A stretch of 64,000 bases of DNA, from positions 1,550,001-1,614,000 of the forward strand of contig NZ_CP121252.1 in NCBI RefSeq assembly GCF_029637705.1, given 5' to 3'. The notes under the pieces were generated by a model. That model was not told where the DNA came from and did not search any database. It worked only from the letters and a program-made list of their open reading frames with translations. Origin of the DNA: Citricoccus muralis (GTDB taxonomy: Bacteria; Actinomycetota; Actinomycetes; Actinomycetales; Micrococcaceae). The first letter of the stretch is position 1; each line of letters opens with the position of its first letter. Made by a program: the position numbers and the translations under genes. Below, piece after piece: positions 47,445 to 57,520 of the stretch.

Positions 47445-47922
47445 GGCGGAAGCCGCCAGACCATCACCCGTTCTGACTTCGCGACATGATGGGTAATAAA
47501 CCCCATGTGTTCTTAGAGTCGTTGTGCCGATTGGTGGTGTCCACGGACAGCGACACGCGAGAGTAGCGAGCTTCGGTGAGCTTCCGGAATAGGCCTTCCA
47601 ATAAGGCTGTGCCCAGCCCGTTCCGGCGATGTTCGGGCGCTACGGCGAGGGCTAGATTCGGCGTGGCCGCATCGATCGTGCCATACGCCGGTTCCTCGTC
47701 GGGAAACAACCGGGACCAGGCCGCGCCGACCAGTTTCCCGCAATCCTCAGCCACGAGCGCTACATCTCCTGCATGGCCGAAATTCGACACGAACCGGCTC
47801 AGTTCCGGTGTCTTCGTGATGCTGCGCGGGGGCATGGGATCGCCAGGAGGAACGTGAATGGCCAGATAGAGGAAGTCGTCGAGCAGAGAACCCTCGGCGT
47901 CACGGTGAGTGCGTGCCTTCAT
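47435..47922 (-). pseudogene. GNAT acetyltransferase, broken near the C-terminus
   Basis: ATG 47922 opens a GNAT domain with DFLYLAIHVPPGDPMPPRSI and the acetyl-CoA motif LAVAPEHRRNGLGTALLEG. After SLSVDTTNRHN the frame runs into an unrelated tail ending at 47464. Shifting frame there recovers the expected GNAT ending (EHMGFITHHVAKSERVMVW) to a stop at 47435, but an in-frame TAA (where Tyr of the usual L-Y-E would be) remains. So two lesions are visible, a one-base loss and a nonsense change. The N-terminus also looks incomplete. Confidence 0.65.
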
Positions 47923-48011
47923 TTCAGCACTGTCTTCCGAGATAGAAATAAGCCGGAACGAAAAATCCCCGCCGATCTCACCGATATCGGTGATCCCAAC
48001 GGGGTTATCCG

Positions 48012-48085
48012 AGCGGATGACGAGATTCGAACTCGCGACCTCCACCTTGGCAAGGTGGCGCTCTAGCCAACTGAGCTACATCCGC
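48012..48085 (-). tRNA. tRNA-Gly (anticodon GCC), copy 2
   Basis: A 74-base cloverleaf has acceptor GCGGATG/CATCCGC, anticodon arm CCACC-TTGCCAA-GGTGG (anticodon GCC) and T-arm GCGAG-TTCGAAT-CTCGT. The discriminator is U and CCA is not encoded. It is identical to the copy at 48331-48404 and is the last of four clustered tRNAs. Confidence 0.96.
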
Positions 48086-48109
48086 AAAAGCATTCTACAT
48101 AATGCTTTG

Positions 48110-48181
48110 TGCGCGATACTGGGTTCGAACCAGTGACCTCTTCCGTGTCAGGGAAGCGCGCTACCGCTGCGCCAATCGCGC
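48110..48181 (-). tRNA. tRNA-Val (anticodon GAC)
   Basis: A 72-base cloverleaf has acceptor GCGCGAT/ATCGCGC, anticodon arm CTTCC-CTGACAC-GGAAG (anticodon GAC) and T-arm ACTGG-TTCGAAC-CCAGT. The discriminator is A, as expected for valine. Confidence 0.95.
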
Positions 48182-48245
48182 TCATGCCGATCGGTGACCC
48201 GATCGTTTGAGTAGTGCAGAACCAGTGTTGTTTTGGCTTCATGCG

Positions 48246-48316
48246 AGGTGGGGACGGGATTCGAACCCGCGTAAACGGCTTTGCAGGCCGCTGCCTCGCC
48301 TCTCGGCCACCCCACC
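48246..48316 (-). tRNA. tRNA-Cys (anticodon GCA)
   Basis: A 71-base cloverleaf has acceptor GGTGGGG/CCCCACC, anticodon arm GCGGC-CTGCAAA-GCCGT (anticodon GCA) and T-arm CGGG-TTCGAAT-CCCG. The discriminator is U, a known cysteine identity element. Confidence 0.96.
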
Positions 48317-48330
48317 ATTGAGGTGCTGCG

Positions 48331-48404
48331 AGCGGATGACGAGATTCGAACTCGCGACCTCCACCTTGGCAAGGTGGCGCTCTAGCCAACTGAGCTACAT
48401 CCGC
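48331..48404 (-). tRNA. tRNA-Gly (anticodon GCC), copy 1
   Basis: Same 74-base sequence as 48012-48085. It is the first tRNA of the minus-strand cluster Gly-Cys-Val-Gly, divergent from the nuclease-like gene. Confidence 0.96.
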
Positions 48405-48560
48405 GGGGGACATCCGGTGATCAGAACTTCGATCTCCGTATTCCAACGAGTAGCAACTCTAATACAGATTCTCGCCCGTCGTCCAATCGACGTACAGGCC
48501 GGTGTGTCGAGTGGAGATTCGGGCGGTGGAAAGTCTCGATTTTTTGCGACAATACTGGCT

Positions 48561-49424
48561 ATGACTCAACCACTGCTGGCGCATCAGACGGAATTCGGGC
48601 GCATGTATTCGCGCACACTCAGCGGCGTGCCGGAGGTACCGTCTATCACGACGGTGATCGCTCAACAACCAGCGGACCTGACTGGCTGGGCCGGACACAT
48701 GGCTGCCCAAGCGGTCATCAATGATCCCCGGCTCCCCACCGCGGTGAATGCTCCGGGACAGCTGAAGACTCTGGCACGTCATGCTAGCTCGGCTGCCGAA
48801 CGGTTCCGAGACGATGCCGCCGCACGCGGAGACCGAGTGCATCAGTACGCGGAGCAGGTAGCTCTGCGGGCCCTGGGGGAACCTCATGACATGAGCGGCG
48901 CCCGATCGGCATTAGCTGAGCACAACGAGTCTGCTTTCGCCGATCGTTTCGATGAGTGGTGGGACCTCTATGAGGTGCGCCCCCTGGCCGCCGAAGTCAC
49001 GGTGTGGAACCAGAGCGTGGGATACGCCGGAACATTAGATCTGGTGGCGTCGATTGGTGGACGTACCTGCCTCATCGATTACAAAACCAAGGGGACCGAC
49101 CGTAACGGTCGGGTCAAAACCCTGGACCCGAAGGTTGTGATGCAGCTGGTGGCCGGGCTGAAAGCCGAAGAATCGTTGATCGATCCTGAGGCTGGGACCT
49201 GGGGTCCCTGGGCACACGCTGACGCAGCCATCCTGATGGGTGTGGCTGTGGGGGAGACCGAGGTGGTCGCGTACCAGGCGAACCCGCAGGTCCTTCCAGA
49301 GTATTGGCGTCGGTTCTGGTCGCTGCGCCAGGCCTGGGATTACGGGCAGCAGGCCGAACGTGCCGGACAAGCTCTTCGGCCGATCGCGCCCCCGCCGTCG
49401 TCGACCAATCAGCCGGTAGGGTGA
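48561..49424 (+). CDS. PD-(D/E)XK nuclease-like protein
   Basis: The 287-residue protein has the Cas4/RecB-type nuclease motif: VGYAGTLDLVASIGG (about 153-167) supplies the Asp and LIDYKTKG (about 172) the D-x-K. A helical N-terminal domain of about 120 residues precedes it. Such domains occur in DNA repair and phage-related nucleases; the substrate here is unknown. No ribosome-binding site is evident before ATG 48561, and an AT-rich stretch ends close to it, so a very short leader is likely. Five bases separate it from def. Confidence 0.75.
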   Translation: MTQPLLAHQTEFGRMYSRTLSGVPEVPSITTVIAQQPADLTGWAGHMAAQAVINDPRLPTAVNAPGQLKTLARHASSAAERFRDDAAARGDRVHQYAEQVALRALGEPHDMSGARSALAEHNESAFADRFDEWWDLYEVRPLAAEVTVWNQSVGYAGTLDLVASIGGRTCLIDYKTKGTDRNGRVKTLDPKVVMQLVAGLKAEESLIDPEAGTWGPWAHADAAILMGVAVGETEVVAYQANPQVLPEYWRRFWSLRQAWDYGQQAERAGQALRPIAPPPSSTNQPVG

Positions 49425-49428
49425 GACG

Positions 49429-50007
49429 GTGAGTATTCTGTCCATTCGCACCGTTCCTGATCCCGTGTTGCGCACCGTGTCTGATCCTGTTCCCGCCGAG
49501 CGCTGGGGCACGGAGAAGTTGCATGCGCTGATTGCCGACATGTTCGAGACCATGCGTGCTGTGAAGGGCGTCGGCTTGGCCGCGCCTCAAATCGGTATCA
49601 ACCAGCGCATCTTCGTCTTTGATCTGGAACGTGAGAGCGGAGTGGTGATTAACCCCACCCTTGAGCTTTCCGAGGAACTCACGGAGGAACCGGGCGAGGG
49701 ATGTTTATCTGTACCCGAATTGCACTATCAGCCACCGCGCGCCTTCTCCACAACGGTTCGGGGCGTCGACGCCGACGGGGCTGAGATCAGTTTTTCGGGT
49801 ACCGGATTGCTGGCACGCTGCTTCCAGCACGAAGTGGATCATTTGGACGGGAAACTCTTCGTGGATCGGCTGGTGGGGGAACAACGCAAAGAGGCGCGTC
49901 GTCGGATGTCGGCACCGGACTATGGGGCGGCTACCGCCCAGACCCAGGCAGGACGAGAGTCGGGTCTGACTTCTAGTTTCGGGCTCCGTGGACAGGGGAG
50001 TCGCTGA
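49429..50007 (+). CDS. def: Peptide deformylase
   Basis: The 192-residue metalloenzyme shows all three motifs: GVGLAAPQIG (about 47), EGCLSVP (about 90) and QHEVDHLDG (about 133). It removes the formyl group from nascent proteins. The gene is one base-overlapped with fmt (TGATG), the enzyme that adds the formyl group. GTG 49429 is the start. The tail after RRRM is longer than in short forms. Confidence 0.97.
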   Translation: MSILSIRTVPDPVLRTVSDPVPAERWGTEKLHALIADMFETMRAVKGVGLAAPQIGINQRIFVFDLERESGVVINPTLELSEELTEEPGEGCLSVPELHYQPPRAFSTTVRGVDADGAEISFSGTGLLARCFQHEVDHLDGKLFVDRLVGEQRKEARRRMSAPDYGAATAQTQAGRESGLTSSFGLRGQGSR

Positions 50008-50969
50008 TGAGTACTCGTGTTCTTTTTGCCGGAACTCCCCAGACCGCTGTGCCTTCGCTCAACGCGCTGATCGACGCAGGAATAGATGTGGTGGGGGTTT
50101 TGACCCGCCCGGATGCGCCGGTGGGACGGAAGCGGGTCCTGACGCCATCACCCGTGGCCGCGCGAGCCGAAGCGCTTGGACTGCCCGTGATCAAGGCCTC
50201 GCGTCTGAGCGGTGAGGATGGACTAGCCGCACTGGAACAGCTTCGCGCCTGGGAACTCGACCTGGCCGTAGTCGTCGCTTATGGCGGCCTGGTGCCGGAA
50301 TCCGGACTGAATATTCCTCGGCTGGGCTGGGTGAACCTGCACTTCTCGCTGTTGCCCGCCTACCGCGGTGCGGCCCCAGTGCAGCACGCGGTGATCCAGG
50401 GGGAAACCATCACGGGTGCTTCCGTGTTCCAGTTGGAAACTGGCCTGGACACCGGACCAGTCTTTTCCACTCTCGAGCACCCCATTGCCCCCGACGCCTC
50501 CTCCGGAGAGGTGTTGGCCGCCCTCGCCGATTCCGGGGCTGCATTGCTGGCCCGAACGACAGGAGAGATCCTCGCTGGAGGTGCTGTCGCCGGGTCTCAG
50601 GTTGGCGAGCCGAGTTTCGCACCGAAACTGAGCCTGAACGACGGGGCGATCGATCCAACGGAGTCGGCCGGTGCAGTGGCAGCGCGCATCAACGGCACCA
50701 CCCCAGAGCCCGGCGCCTGGGCGCTACTCGGCCCGGACGGGTCTGCCCGGATTAAGTTCGGCGCGGTGTCTCCAGCTCCGCACGTGTCTGTGGACGGGCT
50801 AGCTCCAGGGGCACTGATACGAGAAAAACGAGCCGTGCATTTGGTGTGCGCGGATGGTGCGGTGACGCTGGGCCAGGTGCAGCCGGCCGGGAAGAAGATG
50901 ATGAACGCGGTGGATTGGGCTAGAGGCCTCGCCGACGACGCCCGAATCGAAGCAGGTGCCACAGGATGA
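50007..50969 (+). CDS. fmt: Methionyl-tRNA formyltransferase
   Basis: The 320-residue protein has VLFAGTPQTAVPSLNALI at the N-terminus and the catalytic region LHFSLLPAYRGAAPVQ (usual Asn-His-Pro-Ser replaced by F-S after the His) with D in LETGLDTGPVF, followed by the C-terminal OB-like domain. It formylates initiator Met-tRNA with 10-formyl-THF. It overlaps def by one base and rsmB by four. Confidence 0.96.
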   Translation: MSTRVLFAGTPQTAVPSLNALIDAGIDVVGVLTRPDAPVGRKRVLTPSPVAARAEALGLPVIKASRLSGEDGLAALEQLRAWELDLAVVVAYGGLVPESGLNIPRLGWVNLHFSLLPAYRGAAPVQHAVIQGETITGASVFQLETGLDTGPVFSTLEHPIAPDASSGEVLAALADSGAALLARTTGEILAGGAVAGSQVGEPSFAPKLSLNDGAIDPTESAGAVAARINGTTPEPGAWALLGPDGSARIKFGAVSPAPHVSVDGLAPGALIREKRAVHLVCADGAVTLGQVQPAGKKMMNAVDWARGLADDARIEAGATG

Positions 50970-52600
50970 GCCAGTCTCCACGCCAGGGCCAATCGGGCAG
51001 GCCAGACCGCCGAAACCGCTCCGGCGGTGACCAACAGCGACGCAATGCCCAGGGGCGCACCCGTAACCGAGGCACCAGCGGTGGTCCGCGCCAATTCTCC
51101 GCCAACGCGCCGTCGCAACGTCGTCGGACGGCTGATCCGTCTCGTCTTGTGGCGTTTGAGGTGATGCGTGCGGTAGCTCGGGATGATGCCTACGCAAACC
51201 TGGTGCTCCCGCATCGGATTCGCCAGCATCGACTCGATCATCGTGACGCCGGGTTTGCCACCGAGCTCACCTACGGGGCGCTGCGCCTGCAAGGCACTTA
51301 TGATGCGATCCTGACTGAGTGCGTGGACCGACCGCTGAAGGACCTCGACGTGGATGTGCTCGTCGCCTTGCGGTTGGGTGGCCACCAGTTGCTGAGCATG
51401 CGTGTTCCCGCTCACGCCGCATTGGATTCCACGGTGGCCTTGGTCCGCAGTGAAATCGGCGCAGGGCCGTCCGGGCTGGTCAACGCGGTGCTGCGCAAAG
51501 TCTCCGCGAAAGACCTGGACACCTGGCTCGCAGAGGTGGCCCCTGGCGACACCGATGACGCTGTGGCCGTGCGTAGCGCGCATCCGCGGTGGATCGTCCG
51601 CGCACTACGCCAGGCACTCGTGAGCCATGGCCGCCCTGCTGACGAGCTCGCCGATCTACTGGCGGCCAACAACACGGCACCCATCGTCAACCTGGTATCC
51701 CTACCAGGCCTCGGCGACCTAGAGCCGGTGCTAGAGCAGGGGGCCCAGCCCGGACCCTTGGCGCCGGACTCGGCCCTCTACCGCGGTGGTGATGCCGCAC
51801 GGCTCCCCGGCGTTAAGGAGGGCACCGTGCGTGTTCAAGACGTCGGATCCCAGTTGACGGCGCGGGCGCTCGTGGCCACACCGCGTGCCGCGGGGTCTCC
51901 GGAGACGGAGGCCACGCGGGAAGGCGAAGTGTGGTTGGATCTGTGTGCCGGGCCCGGCGGTAAGGCAGCACTGCTGGCCGCACTGGCCGCGGAACAGGGG
52001 GCCACTTTAGTGGCGAACGAGGTGGCGCCGCATCGTGCCCGGCTCGTCGAGAATGCCCTGGCCCCGGTACCGCACGATTCCTGGACCGTGCGCACGGGTG
52101 AAGGGCAGAGTATCGGTGCTGATTATCCGGATGGCTTTGATCGGATTCTGCTCGATGCGCCGTGTACCGGGCTGGGTGCCCTGCGGCGGCGCCCAGAATC
52201 CCGGTGGCGTCGGCAGCCCAGCGACCTACCCACGCTGACCAGCCTGCAACGCGAACTGCTCGAGGCAGCCGTGGGTGCCCTGCGACCCGGTGGCGTGCTG
52301 GCCTATGTGACCTGCTCACCGCACCAGGCCGAAACCATGCTTCAAGTACACGATGTGCGTCGTCGTCACCCCGACTTGGAGCTGCTGGATTCCCAAGCCA
52401 CCCTGGCCGGCGTCGCGGTGACCACGGAGGACGGCGAATCCACGCTCGCCCTGGAATTGCTGGGAGCGCGTCCCGAGACCGGCACCGGAACGACCGCTCA
52501 ACTGTGGCCGCACCTGCACGCCACGGATGCCATGTTCCTAGCGCTTTTCCGTAAAGCCCCGACCTCTGCTGATGACCTGGAGGACCCATCCGATGGCTGA
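50966..52600 (+). CDS. rsmB: RsmB-type 16S rRNA (cytosine-5) methyltransferase
   Basis: The 544-residue protein has a basic low-complexity N-terminus (about 1-50), a NusB-like helical domain (about 60-190) and a Rossmann methyltransferase with [16 protein letters not shown] (SAM motif I), the [18 protein letters not shown] motif IV near 396 and the [10 protein letters not shown] motif VI near 449 that supplies the catalytic Cys. It methylates C967 (E. coli numbering) of 16S rRNA. It overlaps fmt and rpe at its two ends. Confidence 0.95.
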   Translation: MSQSPRQGQSGRPDRRNRSGGDQQRRNAQGRTRNRGTSGGPRQFSANAPSQRRRTADPSRLVAFEVMRAVARDDAYANLVLPHRIRQHRLDHRDAGFATELTYGALRLQGTYDAILTECVDRPLKDLDVDVLVALRLGGHQLLSMRVPAHAALDSTVALVRSEIGAGPSGLVNAVLRKVSAKDLDTWLAEVAPGDTDDAVAVRSAHPRWIVRALRQALVSHGRPADELADLLAANNTAPIVNLVSLPGLGDLEPVLEQGAQPGPLAPDSALYRGGDAARLPGVKEGTVRVQDVGSQLTARALVATPRAAGSPETEATREGEVWLDLCAGPGGKAALLAALAAEQGATLVANEVAPHRARLVENALAPVPHDSWTVRTGEGQSIGADYPDGFDRILLDAPCTGLGALRRRPESRWRRQPSDLPTLTSLQRELLEAAVGALRPGGVLAYVTCSPHQAETMLQVHDVRRRHPDLELLDSQATLAGVAVTTEDGESTLALELLGARPETGTGTTAQLWPHLHATDAMFLALFRKAPTSADDLEDPSDG

Positions 52601-53279
52601 GCTACAGCGTTCCGTTCACCTGCACCCATCGATCCTGTCCGCCGACTTCTCCCGGCTGGGTGAGGAGATCGCGCGCATTCCCAGCGCTGACGCAGTGCAC
52701 GTGGATGTCATGGACAACCACTTCGTGCCCAATCTCACGCTCGGGTTGCCGGTCGTGGAAGCCATTCGACGCGCCACGAGCCTGCCGTTGGATATCCACC
52801 TGATGATCTCCGACGCCGATCGCTGGGCTCCCGGCTACGCCGAGGCCGGGGCGGAATCAGTGACCTTCCACGCAGAAGCCTCTGGCGCACCTATTCGTTT
52901 GGCCCGTGAGTTGCGCGCCCGCGGTGCCCAGGCCGGGATGGCGCTCAAGCCAGCCACCGCGCTGGAGCCGTACCTCGACATGCTCACCGAGCTGGACATG
53001 TTGTTGCTCATGACGGTCGAACCTGGTTTCGGCGGTCAGGCCTTCCTCGAGGTGGTCTTGCCGAAGATCCGTCGAGCGCGTCAGGCCGCCGATGATGCGG
53101 GCGTTCCCGTGGCCGTGCAGGTCGACGGTGGGATCTCGGCACAGACCATCACTGCGGCCGCCGAGGCGGGGGCCGATGTTTTTGTGGCGGGATCGGCCGT
53201 GTATGGGGCTGATGATCCGGATGCAGCCCTGATTGCGTTGCGTGATCAGGCGGCAGCGGCTCAAGGAAGTTGCGGATGA
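52593..53279 (+). CDS. rpe: Ribulose-phosphate 3-epimerase
   Basis: The 228-residue TIM-barrel enzyme has [30 protein letters not shown] (metal ligands), [18 protein letters not shown] and VDGGI. It interconverts ribulose-5-P and xylulose-5-P. I chose ATG 52593, nine bases after GGAGG; it overlaps rsmB by eight bases. Confidence 0.97.
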   Translation: MAELQRSVHLHPSILSADFSRLGEEIARIPSADAVHVDVMDNHFVPNLTLGLPVVEAIRRATSLPLDIHLMISDADRWAPGYAEAGAESVTFHAEASGAPIRLARELRARGAQAGMALKPATALEPYLDMLTELDMLLLMTVEPGFGGQAFLEVVLPKIRRARQAADDAGVPVAVQVDGGISAQTITAAAEAGADVFVAGSAVYGADDPDAALIALRDQAAAAQGSCG

Positions 53280-54013
53280 ACTGGCTCATCGACCTCTTCA
53301 ACTGGACCATCCCGGTGGGTGGTGGCGGACTGCTGATGCGCGAAGTGGTCGGCAACGTCTTCGGTCTGGCTTCGGCCCTGGGAGGCATGCGCCGAAAAGT
53401 GTGGGCCTGGCCGATCGGCATCATCGGTAATGTTCTGCTGTTGACTGTGTTTCTCTCGAGTTGGTTCGGTACAGAGGGCGCGGTGGACCTGCTGGGCCAG
53501 GCGGGCCGCCAGATCATGTTCATCGCCGTGTCCATTTACGGTTGGCGTCAATGGCGAGTTGCACGCCGAGAACGCGCTGTATCACAGTCCGAGGGGGCAT
53601 CATCGACGGCCATCACTCCGGAATGGGCCGGTTGGCCAACCCGGCTGGGTCTGATTGCGGCCCTGGTGATCGGTACCGTCGCCCTGACCCCGGTGTTTCG
53701 AGCATTGGGCTCATGGGAACCGGTGTGGGCCGACGCCTGGACTTTTGTTGGTTCACTGCTGGCGACCTGGGGGATGGCGAAAGGCTGGGTGGAGTTCTGG
53801 CTGATCTGGGTGGCCGTCGACATTGTCGGTGTGCCATTGCTCTTCAGCGCCGGCTACTACGCCTCCGCCCTGATGTATCTCTTCTACGGCGGATTCACGC
53901 TCGTCGGTTTCTTCGTCTGGGCTCGAGCCCGGGCTAACGAGAAACCCGAAGTCGAAACGGTCATGCCCGACCCAACCCTGCAACGTCGACAGCGCACCGA
54001 GTCCGGAGATTAA
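53276..54013 (+). CDS. pnuC: Nicotinamide riboside transporter PnuC
   Basis: The 245-residue protein has about seven hydrophobic helices and PnuC signatures: LREVVG-type N-terminal region ([17 protein letters not shown]), IYGWRQW, and [19 protein letters not shown] with the substrate-site Trp residues. It imports an NAD precursor by facilitated diffusion. AAGGAAG precedes ATG 53276. It overlaps rpe by four bases. A polar loop of about 25 residues follows helix three. Confidence 0.92.
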   Translation: MNWLIDLFNWTIPVGGGGLLMREVVGNVFGLASALGGMRRKVWAWPIGIIGNVLLLTVFLSSWFGTEGAVDLLGQAGRQIMFIAVSIYGWRQWRVARRERAVSQSEGASSTAITPEWAGWPTRLGLIAALVIGTVALTPVFRALGSWEPVWADAWTFVGSLLATWGMAKGWVEFWLIWVAVDIVGVPLLFSAGYYASALMYLFYGGFTLVGFFVWARARANEKPEVETVMPDPTLQRRQRTESGD

Positions 54014-54062
54014 GAGGAAGGCGGGCAGGGACCTGTCCCGTGAATGATGAAGGAGTCGCCGT

Positions 54063-54662
54063 ATGAGCGCACCGGAAGTTCGCAGGAACCGTCTGATCGG
54101 TCCCACCTCATTGGCCGGTGTCTTTGTAGGGTCGTTGTTCGCGATCAGCGCTTGTGCCGATGAGCCGCCACGGGCGGTGATGAACGACTATCTCGTCTTC
54201 TCACAGGAATCACCAGAGGACGACGCTGAGCTCCTCGAGCGGTTCCAGGGGTTCGCCTCCGATCTCGATCTCAGCACCCTGCGCCAGGTTGGTTCCGATG
54301 GCGATGTCCGATTCTTCACCGGGATGGCCAGCACGGAAACCGAGGTTGAGGCCGATTCAGGTGACATCGCGGCAGACCGGCTGTGTTTCATCATCGACCA
54401 CGGTCCCGATTCTGCTGCGTCCATGACGTGCCCGACCATCGAAGGGTCCGAGCAGCCCGTCGCCTGGCTCTGGTCCAGCACCACCACCGGCAGCGTCGAA
54501 GCGTATCTGGTGCCCGACCAGAACCAACTCGACCTCCCTGAGGGGTGGCGTCAGATCAGCCCGAACATCCTCGTGATCGAACGCTCCGAGAGCACAGCCG
54601 ACGCGGCCACCGTGATGATCGACAACGAACAAGTCGAGCTCACACGCGGCGGTAAATCTTAA
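54063..54662 (+). CDS. Putative lipoprotein, unknown function
   Basis: The 199-residue product has a signal sequence ([19 protein letters not shown]) with lipobox ISAC at about residue 32, then an acidic globular part with two further Cys (RLCFIIDHG and MTCPTIEG) that could form a disulfide. I recognise no family. It stands alone between pnuC and hisE with a GATGAAGGAG ribosome-binding site. Confidence 0.75.
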   Translation: MSAPEVRRNRLIGPTSLAGVFVGSLFAISACADEPPRAVMNDYLVFSQESPEDDAELLERFQGFASDLDLSTLRQVGSDGDVRFFTGMASTETEVEADSGDIAADRLCFIIDHGPDSAASMTCPTIEGSEQPVAWLWSSTTTGSVEAYLVPDQNQLDLPEGWRQISPNILVIERSESTADAATVMIDNEQVELTRGGKS

Positions 54663-54706
54663 CAGGGGGCCCTGAGTTCCGACTCCGGGGCAGACATGGA
54701 TACTCT

Positions 54707-54976
54707 ATGACTGTGAAAACCTTCGAAGAGCTCTTCGCCGAACTGGCTGACAAGGCCCAGAACCGCCCCGCTGGTAGCGGCACCGTTGCCGAACTGGACT
54801 CCGGGGTCCATGGGATCGGCAAGAAGATCGTCGAAGAGGCGGCCGAAGTCTGGATGGCGGCCGAGTATGAATCCGACGACGCCGCGGCCGAGGAAATCTC
54901 GCAGCTGCTCTACCACACCCAGGTGATGATGCTGGCCAAGGGCCTGACCCTAGACGACGTCTACCGACATCTCTGA
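54707..54976 (+). CDS. hisE: Phosphoribosyl-ATP diphosphatase
   Basis: The 89-residue protein has the MazG-like HisE pattern [30 protein letters not shown] and [15 protein letters not shown]. It hydrolyses phosphoribosyl-ATP to phosphoribosyl-AMP, step two of histidine synthesis; HisI, the next enzyme, is encoded separately at 57.5 kb. It is followed by hisG after 78 bases. Confidence 0.96.
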   Translation: MTVKTFEELFAELADKAQNRPAGSGTVAELDSGVHGIGKKIVEEAAEVWMAAEYESDDAAAEEISQLLYHTQVMMLAKGLTLDDVYRHL

Positions 54977-54982
54977 GCGAGA

Positions 54983-54999
54983 ACGTAGCCACGCTACGT
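54983..54999 (+). other. Short hairpin between hisE and hisG
   Basis: ACGTAGC (54983-54989) pairs with GCTACGT (54993-54999) around CAC. The stem is short and has no T-run; it may be a processing or pause element. Confidence 0.3.
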
Positions 55000-55054
55000 C
55001 GTTGTGACCGATCGAATCATCTGACCGCCGCTGAATCCCAGGAGAACCACATCT

Positions 55055-55906
55055 ATGCTGCGCATTGCCGTGCCGAACAAGGGCGCCCTGTCTGAAGCCG
55101 CCCGCGACATCCTGCAAGAAGCCGGATACCGCCAGCGTCGTGACACCAAAGAGCTGGTGATGATCGACCCGGAGAACGAGGTCGAATTCTTCTATCTGCG
55201 CCCCCGCGACATTGCCGTCTACGTGGCAGGCGGATCGCTGGATGTTGGTCTGACCGGCCGAGATCTGTATCTGGACGCCCAGGTGGGCGACGACGCCGAA
55301 GAGCTGCTGTCGCTGGGCTTCGCCCGCTCGACGTTCCGCTTTGCCGCTCCCGCCGGGAAGTACACCTCGCTGGAGGACCTGGCCGGTAAACGCATCGCCA
55401 CCAGCTACGACGGATTGCTGGAGGACTACCTGAAGGGCCAGCACATTCAGCCCGAGCGCATTGTGCACCTCGACGGCGCCGTCGAGTCGGCGGTGTCCTT
55501 GGGCGTGGCCGATGCTATTGCGGATGTCGTGGAAACCGGTAACACCCTGAAGGCCGCGGGCATGGACACCTTCGGCGAGGCGATCATGACCTCGGAAGCG
55601 ATCCTGATCGGGCAAGCGGGTAAGACCCCGGAAGGTCTGGATGTGCTGATGCGCCGTCTCCAGGGTGTGCTCGTGGCGCGCCGGTACGTGATGATCGACT
55701 ACGACGTACGTCGGGAGCACCTGGACGAAGCCAGCGCGGTGACCCCGGGTCTCGAATCACCCACCATCTCTCCGCTACAGGACGAAGACTGGGTCGCGGT
55801 GCGCTCCATGGTGCGCAAGGATCAGATGAACAAGGTCATGGATCAGTTGTATGCGCTGGGGGCACGGGCCATCCTCGCCTCGGCTATTCACGCCATCCGC
55901 ATGTGA
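55055..55906 (+). CDS. hisG: ATP phosphoribosyltransferase (long form)
   Basis: The 283-residue protein is the long HisG: catalytic lobes with LRIAVPNKGALSEAARDIL and a PRPP-site segment (IVHLDGAVESAVSLGVADAI), and a C-terminal regulatory domain (VRSMVRKDQMNKVMDQLYAL) that binds histidine for feedback inhibition. It carries out the first step of histidine synthesis. CAGGAG precedes ATG 55055. Confidence 0.97.
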   Translation: MLRIAVPNKGALSEAARDILQEAGYRQRRDTKELVMIDPENEVEFFYLRPRDIAVYVAGGSLDVGLTGRDLYLDAQVGDDAEELLSLGFARSTFRFAAPAGKYTSLEDLAGKRIATSYDGLLEDYLKGQHIQPERIVHLDGAVESAVSLGVADAIADVVETGNTLKAAGMDTFGEAIMTSEAILIGQAGKTPEGLDVLMRRLQGVLVARRYVMIDYDVRREHLDEASAVTPGLESPTISPLQDEDWVAVRSMVRKDQMNKVMDQLYALGARAILASAIHAIRM

Positions 55907-55945
55907 TGGTGACCTCGCTGTACGCCGCTAGCTGAAGGAGTCAGA

Positions 55946-56716
55946 ATGACCGTAGCCATCCGAGTGATTCCCTGCCTCGACGTCGATGCGGGGCGTGTGG
56001 TGAAGGGCGTTAATTTCGCCGGACTGCGCGACGCCGGAGATCCCGTCGAATTGGCACGCCGCTACAACGCTGCCGGTGCCGACGAGATCACCTTCCTCGA
56101 CGTCACCGCCTCTTCCGGTGACCGCCAGACCACCTACGACGTCGTCTCCCGAACCGCCGAGGAGATCTTCATCCCGTTGACCGTGGGCGGGGGAGTACGC
56201 ACCGCTGACGACGTGGACCGCCTGTTGCGCTACGGCGCCGACAAGGCGTCCATTAACACGACTGCCGTTGCTCGTCCCGAGGTGATCGACGAAATCACCC
56301 AACGCTTCGGCTCCCAGGTGTTGGTGCTCTCCCTGGACGCGCGCCGCACGAACAACCCAGAGGTTGCTTCCGGCTTCGAGGTCACCACGCACGGCGGGCG
56401 CACCGGCACCGGCATCGACGCCCTGGAATGGTGCCGCACCGCCTGTGAGCGCGGGGTCGGGGAAATCCTGCTCAATTCGATCGACGCCGATGGCACCCGG
56501 GAAGGTTTCGACCTGGAGATGATCCGAGCCGTGCGTCAGGTGACCACTGTCCCCTTGATTGCCTCCGGTGGCGCCGGTGAACCTCACCACTTCCCGCCCG
56601 CTATCGATGCCGGCGCTGATGCGGTCCTCGCCGCCTCGATGTTCCACTTTGGACCCGACGATATGATCGCCCAGGTCAAGGACGCTATTCGCGCTGCGGG
56701 TCACCCTGTGCGCTAA
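55946..56716 (+). CDS. hisF: Imidazole glycerol phosphate synthase, cyclase subunit
   Basis: The 256-residue TIM barrel starts [20 protein letters not shown] and contains the catalytic Asp in ITFLDVTAS and in [15 protein letters not shown]. It works with HisH to make the imidazole ring. AAGGAG precedes ATG 55946. hisH, hisA, hisB, hisC and hisD are not in the window. Confidence 0.97.
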   Translation: MTVAIRVIPCLDVDAGRVVKGVNFAGLRDAGDPVELARRYNAAGADEITFLDVTASSGDRQTTYDVVSRTAEEIFIPLTVGGGVRTADDVDRLLRYGADKASINTTAVARPEVIDEITQRFGSQVLVLSLDARRTNNPEVASGFEVTTHGGRTGTGIDALEWCRTACERGVGEILLNSIDADGTREGFDLEMIRAVRQVTTVPLIASGGAGEPHHFPPAIDAGADAVLAASMFHFGPDDMIAQVKDAIRAAGHPVR

Positions 56717-56731
56717 GACTGCTGGCCGCGC

Positions 56732-57454
56732 TTAGGCGGCGTCGACCAATACGAGTGCGTGCTCGGTTCGACCGAAAGCGTGCATCACCAGTTCACCGGC
56801 CGGACCTGAAATATAGGTGCGTGACCCCACGGACCCAGCCGCAGAGGTCGCGCGCCGTGCGCCAGGGACGAGCGTTTTCAGCGGATTCACCTCAATGCTG
56901 TCACCGTTGGTCCGCACCAGCGTGGTGCCATGGGTCGTTTTCCGGTAATGCACCCGGGCCACCGCACGTAGTTGCCGGAACAGCGCGTCCGCGTATTCCT
57001 CGGACAGCCGACGCGGAGCCCAGCGCGGCTGTGCGCGTCGCACGTCCTCGGTGTGGACATAGAACTCCAGCAGATTCGACAGTTCAGAAAGGCGGCGGGC
57101 CGGTCCGGTGCTACCCAATCGAGTCAGCACCCGGGAACCCCGAGCGCGGGCCGCCACCGGGGGACCGGTGGCAATGCGTTCCACGAGGGCGGAAAACTCG
57201 TGCGGGGTGGAGGCGCGATCTCCCAAGGCCATCGTCTTCCCGCCCAGGGGCCGGGAGAGGGGACGGACCAACAATCCCGCGGCCAGTGGGGACATTTCGC
57301 GCAGGTGAATATGTGCCGCGAGGTGTTGCGTCTGCCACCCTTCACACAGCGTGGACTGATTCGGCCCGGCTGCTAACAACGCGGAAACGAGAGCATCACG
57401 CGAGGCAAGGACGAGGTCTTCATCGTCCGGATGGACGTCGTCGTGGTCCTTCAC
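56732..57454 (-). CDS. TIGR03085 family (DinB-like) metal-binding protein
   Basis: The 240-residue protein has the mycothiol-dependent/DinB-like helical fold: an N-terminal STLCEGWQTQHLAAHIHLRE with metal-binding His, and ELSNLLEFYVHTEDVRRAQP with another, then a small beta domain. The TIGR03085 family is actinobacterial and its function is unknown; a mycothiol-dependent transferase role is a guess. It lies on the opposite strand between hisF and hisI, a recurrent actinobacterial placement. Confidence 0.83.
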   Translation of the reverse strand: MKDHDDVHPDDEDLVLASRDALVSALLAAGPNQSTLCEGWQTQHLAAHIHLREMSPLAAGLLVRPLSRPLGGKTMALGDRASTPHEFSALVERIATGPPVAARARGSRVLTRLGSTGPARRLSELSNLLEFYVHTEDVRRAQPRWAPRRLSEEYADALFRQLRAVARVHYRKTTHGTTLVRTNGDSIEVNPLKTLVPGARRATSAAGSVGSRTYISGPAGELVMHAFGRTEHALVLVDAA

Positions 57455-57520
57455 ACCTCGAAACGTAGCACGAAGCCATGACCAGCGTCAGCACGGTATC
57501 GCCCCTAGACTAGAGAGATC

